DNA from: Candidatus Methanomethylicia archaeon
GTDB taxonomy: Archaea > Thermoproteota > Methanomethylicia > Methanomethylicales > Methanomethylicaceae
Length of the DNA stretch: 7,595 bases
Reading direction: 5' to 3'
Assembly (NCBI GenBank): GCA_024464205.1
Contig: JANHAI010000046.1
Span: 1-7,595 of the forward strand
A program made the position numbers and the translations under genes. The notes below the pieces were generated by a model. The model did not search any database. It saw only the letters and a list, made by a program, of their open reading frames with translations, and was not told where the DNA came from. This document shows, piece by piece, positions 1-4,672 of this stretch (position 1 is its first letter; every line of letters begins with the position of its first letter).

Positions 1-214
1 CAGCCTTGTACTTCTTCGAAAGGTAGGACCTTATCTCGTTGATTGTAGTTACGCTCCCTTCCGGTACCCTCGACATGATTTCGTATACTTCCCTTGGAGA
101 AGGGATAACCATCGTGCCCTCTCCCCATTTGCGCGTAATCTTTCCTTCGATATTGACCACTTTCGGGAGGCCCTTGTCATCGTCGAGTTTCTCGATCCAG
201 CTCTTCCTTTTCAT
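1..214 (-). CDS. MGMT/alkyltransferase-like DNA-binding protein, N-terminal part (cut by window edge)
   Basis: Only the first 71 codons are present; the gene runs off the left edge. The start is the ATG at 212-214, giving MKRKSWIEKLDDDKGLPKVV. The Lys-rich start, the 'KGLPKV' stretch (about 15-19), 'WGEGTMVIPSPREVYEIM' (30-47) and 'VPEGSVTTINEIRSYL' (50-65) resemble small archaeal and bacterial proteins with the winged-helix DNA-binding domain of O6-methylguanine-DNA methyltransferase. The 'P.G.VTTINEIR' part matches the start of that domain, where MGMT proteins read 'IP.G.V.TY..IA'. Such proteins either repair alkylated guanine through a Pro-Cys-His-Arg motif or lack the Cys and only flag lesions. 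The active-site region is outside the window, so I cannot say which applies. The gene follows ilvC on the same strand after 72 bases but is separated by an oligo-T terminator, so it is probably transcribed independently. Family call fairly sure, function not. Confidence 0.6.
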   Translation of the reverse strand, partial: MKRKSWIEKLDDDKGLPKVVNIEGKITRKWGEGTMVIPSPREVYEIMSRVPEGSVTTINEIRSYLSKKYKA

Positions 215-242
215 ACCATTCTGAATTATATAGGAAAGCGCG

Positions 243-250
243 CGTATTAA
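243..250 (-). promoter_or_regulatory. Weak candidate TATA box for the MGMT-like gene
   Basis: On the minus strand TTAATACG lies about 33 bases before the ATG at 214, a suitable distance for a short-leader archaeal transcript. A better-looking TATATAA (about 226-232) is too close to the start codon to serve unless translation begins further downstream. Low confidence. Confidence 0.25.
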
Positions 251-265
251 GAGTGCCTATAATGG

Positions 266-278
266 AAAATAAAAAAAA
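266..278 (-). terminator. Oligo-T terminator after ilvC
   Basis: The minus strand reads T8-A-T4 beginning 9 bases after the ilvC stop codon (287-289). Archaeal RNA polymerase commonly stops at such oligo-T tracts without needing a hairpin. It would separate ilvC from the MGMT-like gene. Confidence 0.6.
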
Positions 279-286
279 GGGGCGGG

Positions 287-1276
287 TCATTTCTCTTGAC
301 CCATCAATCTACGGACCTGCTTGCCAGTCTTCTCGATGGGGTGCTTGGACGCCTCTTCCATTAATGTGTTCAGACGCTTCATGCTCTCCTCAGGGTTGCT
401 CATCCATTCCTTGGCAAACTTGCCACTGACAATATTGTCCAGTACGCCGAACATCTTCTGCTTCGTATCTTCATCTATGACTTTCGGCCCGTAAACGAGG
501 CCGCCGTATTTTGCGGTGTCGCTTACACCCTTGAGCATCTTCTCGAGGCCGCCCTCAAATATGAGGTCCATTATCAGCTTCGCCTCATTGCAGACCTCGA
601 AGTAGGCGATTTCTGGCTGGTAGCCTTTCTCGATCAATACTTCAAACCCTGTCTTTATGAGCTCCATCAAGCCGCCGACCAACACACACTGCTCTCCAAA
701 GATGTCGGTCTCGGTCTCCTCCTTGAAGGTTGTCTCAACGACGCCCGGCCTCGTCGATCCAATGCCCTTTGCCCATGCAAGCGTCTCTTTCCACGCATTC
801 CCAGAATAGTCCTGGTAAACAGCCACTATTGACGGCACGCCGTATCCTTTGAGGAATTCCTGCCTAACCCTTATTCCAGGAGATTTGGGTGCGACCATGA
901 TGACATCGATGTCCTTCGGGAGTTTTATCAGCCCAAAATGCACATTGAACCCATGAGATACCCCAAAGATTTTGCCCTTCGTCAGGTATTTTTCGACCTC
1001 CTCTTTGTAAACCCTAGGCTGATGGACATCAGGTATCAGCATTATTATGAAATCACCTCGTTTGGAGGCCTCGGAGACCTCATACACCTTGAAGCCCTCT
1101 TCCTCTGCGGTCTTCCATGATTTACTGCCCTTTTTGAGGCCGACAATCACGTTGAGCCCGCTGTCCTTTAGGTTTAGGGCCTGGTTCCTTCCTTGGCTGC
1201 CATAGCCAAGCACGGCGATAGTCTTTCCCTTTAGAACGCCTATATCTGCATCAGCATCTTTGTGAATGACTGCCAT
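287..1276 (-). CDS. ilvC: Ketol-acid reductoisomerase (class I KARI)
   Basis: Converts acetolactate or acetohydroxybutyrate to the 2,3-dihydroxy acid using NAD(P)H and Mg2+, the second shared step of Val/Leu/Ile synthesis. The protein is 329 aa, normal for class I. The Rossmann motif GYGSQG is at 24-29, and a loop with KKGSKS (48-53) follows beta-2, as in NADPH-using forms. The expected catalytic residues are all present: H108, K131, D191, E195 (in EETETDIFGEQ), E227, E231 and S252. The C-terminal domain with 'SDTAKYGG' is of the archaeal type. The usual APKGPG reads APKSPG here. I chose the ATG at 1276 because a GGTGG Shine-Dalgarno sits 5 bases before it; the GTG at 1285 lies inside that site and would add only three residues. 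The gene lies downstream of ilvN by 107 bases and has its own TATA box. Confidence 0.97.
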   Translation of the reverse strand: MAVIHKDADADIGVLKGKTIAVLGYGSQGRNQALNLKDSGLNVIVGLKKGSKSWKTAEEEGFKVYEVSEASKRGDFIIMLIPDVHQPRVYKEEVEKYLTKGKIFGVSHGFNVHFGLIKLPKDIDVIMVAPKSPGIRVRQEFLKGYGVPSIVAVYQDYSGNAWKETLAWAKGIGSTRPGVVETTFKEETETDIFGEQCVLVGGLMELIKTGFEVLIEKGYQPEIAYFEVCNEAKLIMDLIFEGGLEKMLKGVSDTAKYGGLVYGPKVIDEDTKQKMFGVLDNIVSGKFAKEWMSNPEESMKRLNTLMEEASKHPIEKTGKQVRRLMGQEK

Positions 1277-1281
1277 CTCTT

Positions 1282-1286
1282 CCACC
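1282..1286 (-). promoter_or_regulatory. Shine-Dalgarno site that fixes the ilvC start
   Basis: GGTGG on the minus strand, 5 bases before the ATG at 1276. It overlaps the longer-frame GTG codon at 1283-1285, which argues against that upstream start. Confidence 0.75.
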
Positions 1287-1307
1287 TTCGTTCAGATTGC
1301 GCAGCCG

Positions 1308-1318
1308 ACTTTATAAGT
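1308..1318 (-). promoter_or_regulatory. TATA box for ilvC
   Basis: The minus strand reads ACTTATAAAGT, with the core TTATAAA at 1310-1316. It is centred 37 bases before the ilvC ATG, predicting transcription from about 1287 with a very short leader that just includes the Shine-Dalgarno. The preceding minus-strand bases are AT-rich (ATTAAA), a possible TFB-recognition element. Confidence 0.65.
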
Positions 1319-1330
1319 TTAATGAATGAT

Positions 1331-1340
1331 CTGCTGTAGG
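1331..1340 (-). promoter_or_regulatory. CCTACAGCAG motif upstream of the ilvC promoter
   Basis: The minus strand has CCTACAGCAG ending 14 bases upstream of the ilvC TATA core. The same 9-mer CCTACAGCA occurs twice, as an inverted repeat, in the ilvB leader (3671-3679 and 3705-3713), and the flank is also alike (CAG-ATC here, CAGG-ATC there). I saw no other copies by eye. A position just upstream of the TATA box suits an activator or regulator site. This is inference from recurrence. Confidence 0.45.
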
Positions 1341-1355
1341 ATTCTATACGCTATT

Positions 1356-1367
1356 AAAAGAAGAAGG
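1356..1367 (-). terminator. T-rich tract after ilvN, possible partial terminator
   Basis: The minus strand reads CCTTCTTCTTTT, beginning 16 bases after the ilvN stop (1384-1386). The T-runs are short and interrupted, so termination may be incomplete and some ilvBN transcripts could continue into ilvC. Confidence 0.3.
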
Positions 1368-1383
1368 ATAGGGATTCTTATAA

Positions 1384-1899
1384 TCAGTCGTGACCTGCTT
1401 TGCCTCCCCTCGGCAGCGCCACTATCCCTGTCCTTGCCAATTCGATTATTCCGTAGCCCTTCATAAGATCCAGGAAAGCCGTTATCTTCTTCGGGTTGCC
1501 CACGATCTCGATTATCAGCGAATCCTTTGAGACGTCGACAACTTTTGCCCTGAATATGGAGATGTAGTTGTAGATGTCCTGCCTTTTTGCTGAATCTTGG
1601 GCCGAGACCTTCAGGATCGCAAGCTCGCGGAAGACAGTGTCATTGAGGTCAAGCTCACCTATCTTCATCACTTCAGGTATCTTGTCAAGCTGCTTTATTA
1701 GCTGCTCAACTATCCTCGCATCCCCTCTGGTCGTTATGGTGATCCTCGACACGCGTTCTTTCTCTGTGCTCCCGACTGTGATGGTCTCGATGTTGAATCC
1801 CCGCCTCCTGATCAGCGAGGTCACTTTGAAGAGGACACCCGGGCGGTCCTCAACTAGGGCGTAGATTATGCTGAGCTCAGCGCGCGTATCTTCAGCCAA
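1384..1899 (-). CDS. ilvN: Acetolactate synthase small (regulatory) subunit
   Basis: Regulatory partner of IlvB; it raises catalytic activity and in this family carries feedback inhibition by valine. The protein is 171 aa, the usual length for the IlvH/IlvN type. An N-terminal ACT domain (about 8-85) has VEDRPGVLFKV (16-26) and RRRGFNIETITVGSTE (31-46), followed by the small-subunit C-terminal domain (about 88-165). The position matching valine-binding Asn11 of E. coli IlvH is Asp18; the Asn29 equivalent is kept (N36). The only usable start is a TTG at 1897-1899: a stop lies 15 bases upstream in frame, and later GTG codons fall inside the ACT domain. The start overlaps the end of ilvB by 8 bases, so translation is probably coupled. 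A GTGGT stretch about 5 bases before the TTG may act as Shine-Dalgarno. Confidence 0.95.
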   Translation of the reverse strand: MAEDTRAELSIIYALVEDRPGVLFKVTSLIRRRGFNIETITVGSTEKERVSRITITTRGDARIVEQLIKQLDKIPEVMKIGELDLNDTVFRELAILKVSAQDSAKRQDIYNYISIFRAKVVDVSKDSLIIEIVGNPKKITAFLDLMKGYGIIELARTGIVALPRGGKAGHD

Positions 1900-3589
1900 A
1901 CCAGACCACTTCCTTCAAGCTCTTGCCAGGCGGAACCATCGGCAATACCTTTTCATCCATCGCAATTGGCACGTCGATGACCAGCGGCAGTTCAGTCTTC
2001 AGCCCTTTTCTGACGGCTTTCTCGAATTCCGAGTATGTCTCTACGCGAACGCCTTCAGCTCCGTAGGCTTCAGCAAGCTTCACGAAGTCCGGCACTTTCC
2101 CCAAGTCGATTGAGGAGTACCTCTCTTCGCAGAACATACATTGCCATTGCCTCACCATGCCTAGGACGCGGTTGTCCATGACGATTGTCACAGTTGGGAT
2201 AGATTCAGAGACTGCCGTAGCTAGGTCCTGCTCCGTCATTATAAAGCTCCCGTCGCCGTCTATGTTGAAGACGTGGCGTCCAGGGCAGGCCACTTTCGCG
2301 CCCAGCGAAGCGGGGAAGCCAAAGCCCATGGCGCCAAGGCCTCCTGACGTGATAAATGTTCCAGCTTCAAGCACCTCAAAGTGGAGGGCTGCCCACATCT
2401 GGTTCTGACCGACGCCAGTCGTCACTATTGCGCTCTTGGGGATCACGTCCCTCAGGATCTTCATGAGCCTGCCAGGGCTCATCCCCTTGTTCTCGCGCTT
2501 GTAGTTCTCGACAAAGCTCTCTTTGAGGGATCTGATCCGCTTCGTCCATTCGCTCTCCCCCCTCTTGGATCCCATTTCAGAGAGGCGGGCAGTGATCGTT
2601 GAGAGCGCCTTCTTCGCGTCAGCCACAATGGGCACGTCGGCCCTGATGTTCTTACCTATCTCCGCTGGATCAATGTCGATATGGATAATCTTGGCGTTCA
2701 TGCCGAAGCGATCCATCTTACCTATAGTCCGGTCGTTGAACCTCATGCCTACAGCGATTATGAGGTCGGCCTCTTCAGCTGCGATGTTGGCCTCGCCCTT
2801 GCCATGCATGCCGACCATCCCCAGTGAGAGGGGATGGTTCTCGGGTATCGAGCCTTTCCCCATCAAGGTTGTTGCTACTGGCGCCATCATGAGCTCAGCC
2901 AGCCTAATCAGCTCCTCACTAGCCTTTGAGGCGATCACTCCCCCTCCAGAGATTATCAGGGGGCGCTCTGAGCCTATCATCAGGCCCAAAGCCCGCTTTA
3001 TTGAATATGGGTGCGGCTCGCCAGATCTCACGGTATAGCCGCCAATCTTGACGTTCTCCGCATAATCCATGTCGACTTCCTCATACATTACGTCCTTGGG
3101 TATGTCAACCACTACCGGACCGTGTCTGTTCGTCGAGGCGAGGAGGAAGGCGGTCCTTATCGTCTCTGATATCGCAGAGGCGGAGTTAACCTGGATTGCA
3201 TACTTTGTTATCGGCGTCGCTATGCCCACGATGTCAGCCTCTTGGAAGGCGTCCTTCCCGATCATCTGACGCGGCACCTGCCCGGTTATGGCTACTACAG
3301 CCGAGCTGTCCATGTAGGCGACTGCGAGCCCCGTGATGAGGTTGGTTGCCCCCGGGCCGCTGGTCGCGGTGCAGACGCCAGGCACGCCCTTCGCACGCGC
3401 ATAGCCGTCAGCCATATGCGCAGCACACTGCTCGTGGCGGGCGAGGATGTGCCTGATCCCGCTGTCCTTTGAGGTCTCGTAGAGTGCGTCATATAATGGT
3501 ATGGTCGAGCCCCCAGGTATGCCAAATATTACCTCGACTTTCTCTTTTTTCAGGGACTCTACCACTGCTCTTGCGCCAGAAAGCCGCAT
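1892..3589 (-). CDS. ilvB: Acetolactate synthase large (catalytic) subunit
   Basis: ThDP enzyme joining two pyruvates to acetolactate, or pyruvate and 2-ketobutyrate to acetohydroxybutyrate, the first committed step to branched-chain amino acids. The protein is 565 aa, full length. The N-terminal ThDP-binding domain has the catalytic Glu at E53 (ARHEQ), then SGPGATN (77-83) and KDAFQEADIVG (112-122). A central domain includes GMHGKGEAN (260-268) and FNDRTIGK (284-291). The C-terminal domain has the Mg/ThDP motif from GDG (445-447) to N473. In that motif the usual 'NN' reads 'DN', but the metal-binding second Asn is intact. W482 in GMVRQWQ, linked in this family to preference for 2-ketobutyrate, is present. 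I chose the ATG at 3589 because GGGAGG precedes it by 8 bases and MRLSGARAVV matches the family start; upstream in-frame codons would begin at TTG within the leader. It overlaps ilvN. Confidence 0.98.
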   Translation of the reverse strand: MRLSGARAVVESLKKEKVEVIFGIPGGSTIPLYDALYETSKDSGIRHILARHEQCAAHMADGYARAKGVPGVCTATSGPGATNLITGLAVAYMDSSAVVAITGQVPRQMIGKDAFQEADIVGIATPITKYAIQVNSASAISETIRTAFLLASTNRHGPVVVDIPKDVMYEEVDMDYAENVKIGGYTVRSGEPHPYSIKRALGLMIGSERPLIISGGGVIASKASEELIRLAELMMAPVATTLMGKGSIPENHPLSLGMVGMHGKGEANIAAEEADLIIAVGMRFNDRTIGKMDRFGMNAKIIHIDIDPAEIGKNIRADVPIVADAKKALSTITARLSEMGSKRGESEWTKRIRSLKESFVENYKRENKGMSPGRLMKILRDVIPKSAIVTTGVGQNQMWAALHFEVLEAGTFITSGGLGAMGFGFPASLGAKVACPGRHVFNIDGDGSFIMTEQDLATAVSESIPTVTIVMDNRVLGMVRQWQCMFCEERYSSIDLGKVPDFVKLAEAYGAEGVRVETYSEFEKAVRKGLKTELPLVIDVPIAMDEKVLPMVPPGKSLKEVVWFG

Positions 3590-3597
3590 TATTATTT

Positions 3598-3603
3598 CCT
3601 CCC
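3598..3603 (-). promoter_or_regulatory. ilvB Shine-Dalgarno, possibly maskable
   Basis: GGGAGG 8 bases before the ilvB ATG. In the RNA, GGGAGGAA (3596-3603) could pair with UUCCCCCU (3648-3655) in the same leader: 7 of 8 positions pair, one of them G-U, with one C/A mismatch. This gives a possible translational off-state. Site certain, masking speculative. Confidence 0.7.
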
Positions 3604-3670
3604 GAGTTTGGTAACAGTAAAAGCCTTCGAATTGCAAGGATGTCTTGAGGGGGAATGCGTTACTAGATCC

Positions 3671-3713
3671 TGCTGTAGGCTAGGCAATACGTAGAAGGCA
3701 AACACCTACAGCA
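3671..3713 (-). promoter_or_regulatory. Perfect 9-bp inverted repeat in the ilvB leader (hairpin or operator)
   Basis: The minus strand has TGCTGTAGG at 3705-3713 and CCTACAGCA at 3671-3679, separated by 25 bases; a U-G pair can extend the RNA stem to 10 bp. The 5' arm lies inside codons 3-6 of the leader mini-ORF. The 3' arm begins on the base after that ORF's stop codon, so ribosome position would control whether the stem forms. The same 9-mer upstream of ilvC leaves open a DNA-operator role instead. Confidence 0.55.
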
Positions 3714-3721
3714 CTCCTCAT
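3680..3721 (-). CDS. Candidate ilvB leader peptide, 13 aa, rich in Val/Leu/Ile
   Basis: A mini-ORF, ATG (3719-3721) to TAG (3680-3682), encodes MRSAVGVCLLRIA. Five of the last nine codons are for branched-chain residues: Val5 (GTA), Val7 (GTT), Leu9 (CTT), Leu10 (CTA) and Ile12 (ATT). It has a Shine-Dalgarno GTGAT with 4-base spacing, the same element and spacing seen before the AOR gene in this window. It starts about 13 bases after the transcription start predicted from the TATA box and ends 90 bases before ilvB. Its reading frame overlaps one arm of the leader inverted repeat. By family analogy with bacterial ilv and leu leader peptides, stalling at Val/Leu/Ile codons when charged tRNAs are scarce would change leader folding and raise ilvBN expression. 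Composition alone could arise by chance in about one of ten such ORFs; the layout is what makes it convincing. No protein-level evidence. Confidence 0.5.
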   Translation of the reverse strand: MRSAVGVCLLRIA

Positions 3722-3725
3722 GACT

Positions 3726-3730
3726 ATCAC
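3726..3730 (-). promoter_or_regulatory. Shine-Dalgarno of the candidate leader peptide
   Basis: GTGAT, complementary to the UCACC end of archaeal 16S rRNA, sits 4 bases before the leader ATG at 3721. The AOR gene here has GTGAT at 6503-6507 with identical 4-base spacing. Confidence 0.45.
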
Positions 3731-3752
3731 TGCCTCTTCATTAACTAATGTG

Positions 3753-3765
3753 CTTTTTATATAAA
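3753..3765 (-). promoter_or_regulatory. Strong TATA box for the ilvBN transcript
   Basis: The minus strand reads TTTATATAAAAAG, close to the archaeal consensus, preceded by purine- and A-rich GAAAAGAAATG that could bind TFB. Transcription is expected to start about 25 bases on, near 3734, giving a leader of about 145 bases. That is unusually long for an archaeal gene and room enough for regulation. No oligo-T terminator is visible between the phosphoesterase stop (3839) and this promoter, so some read-through is possible. Confidence 0.75.
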
Positions 3766-3838
3766 CATTTCTTTTCAAGACGCTGATCTCGTTTTTCTGC
3801 AAGCGTGCACCATCCCTGATCTTTTGGCGTTTGATCGG

Positions 3839-4606
3839 TCAGCGCAAGAGTCTTTCAGCCTGTGAGTTGAGCTGGCGCATCGCGCCTATTGAAGGGAACT
3901 TGAAGATTCCGACGTCCTCCTCCACGACTATGGGCACAAAGGAATCAATATCAGTTTCCCTCAGCAATGGGGACAGGAGCGCCTCCCTCTCGGCTTCGTT
4001 TATGCCCACGCCTGAGGAGAGGGGGGACAGCGCCGGCATCACGATGAGCCTCTTTTTGCCGATTTTTCCAATCAGGAAGCATTTAAACTTGTATCTAGAG
4101 CCTGACTTGTCCCTGGATATGACGGCCGGATGCTCGTGGGCGGTTATTATCGTCCTTACCCTTTCAGGCACCGTAAACACCTTGTCGCCATGAGCCAAGA
4201 ATATTGTTCCCATTAGCATGGAACGCTCATGCAGCGTCACATCATACCGACTCAATATTCTGTTTATCAGGTTATCGTGGTTCCCCCTTACTACATGGAC
4301 CTCCTTTTTGGAAACGCTCAGATATTCGAGCAGATCCATCACTTCGATCCATTCCTGCGCCGATGGCTTCCCGAATTCGTGTTTTAGGTCGCCCAAGATT
4401 ATTATCTGGGTAGCGCCAGTGGACTTTAGCAGACAGTCAATTGTCCTTTTTATCAAGGGATAGGAGGAATCGGGCATGTGGATGCCCTTCTCCCTCAATG
4501 CTGCCTCATAGCCAATATGCAGGTCGGCTATTACCAGCGCTTTGTGGCGGCTCAGGAATAGCGCGGGCAGGGAATCAGGGATCTCTATCCCTTGAGAAAT
4601 CTTCAT
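3839..4606 (-). CDS. Archaeal SbcD-related metallophosphoesterase
   Basis: Calcineurin-like phosphoesterase with a two-metal active site. All family motifs are visible: DLH (28-30), GD (72-73), GNHD (108-111), AHGD (138-141) and AHEHP (156-160). The protein is 255 aa, with no signal peptide or membrane segment. It resembles the archaeal SbcD-related / COG1407-type group, single-domain proteins whose bacterial counterparts lie near Lhr-type helicases in ligase-associated DNA repair clusters. Nuclease or phosphodiesterase activity is expected but the substrate is unknown. The start is the ATG at 4604-4606. The gene is 66 bases after the acyl-CoA condensing enzyme and 249 bases before ilvB on the same strand. 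Its position between amino-acid genes does not imply a role in that pathway. Family call confident, function open. Confidence 0.88.
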   Translation of the reverse strand: MKISQGIEIPDSLPALFLSRHKALVIADLHIGYEAALREKGIHMPDSSYPLIKRTIDCLLKSTGATQIIILGDLKHEFGKPSAQEWIEVMDLLEYLSVSKKEVHVVRGNHDNLINRILSRYDVTLHERSMLMGTIFLAHGDKVFTVPERVRTIITAHEHPAVISRDKSGSRYKFKCFLIGKIGKKRLIVMPALSPLSSGVGINEAEREALLSPLLRETDIDSFVPIVVEEDVGIFKFPSIGAMRQLNSQAERLLR

Positions 4607-4617
4607 AATAGGAATAC

Positions 4618-4623
4618 AAAAAA
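4618..4623 (-). terminator. Oligo-T terminator after the acyl-CoA condensing enzyme
   Basis: The minus strand reads C6 then T6 in the 66-base gap after the stop at 4673-4675. T6 is a plausible archaeal termination signal. It lies only 12 bases before the phosphoesterase ATG, so a phosphoesterase transcript must start between the two or read through. Confidence 0.4.
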
Positions 4624-4629
4624 GGGGGG

Positions 4630-4637
4630 TTATTTTC
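4630..4637 (-). promoter_or_regulatory. Weak TATA-like element for the phosphoesterase
   Basis: GAAAATAA on the minus strand is centred about 27 bases before the phosphoesterase ATG, the distance expected for a leaderless archaeal transcript. No clear Shine-Dalgarno precedes that ATG, which fits leaderless translation. The match to consensus is poor. Confidence 0.3.
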
Positions 4638-4672
4638 CTTTTTCTACGACCTTATGTTGAACGGCGGCAGCC

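Noticed and set aside
1344..1353. 10-mer CTATACGCTA shared with 6044-6053
   Set aside because: The two copies lie at unrelated functional positions, and 10-base matches are expected by chance many times in a window of this size.
2523..3038. 171-codon open frame on the plus strand opposite ilvB
   Set aside because: It is fully antisense to strongly conserved IlvB sequence, has no recognisable protein similarity, and matches the pattern of other plus-strand frames over ilvB and ilvN (for example 1574-1864 and 2157-2408).
3727..3741. Second tiny ORF (ATG AAG AGG CAG TGA) before the leader peptide
   Set aside because: Its ATG is upstream of the start site predicted from the TATA box, it has no Shine-Dalgarno and no branched-chain codons.
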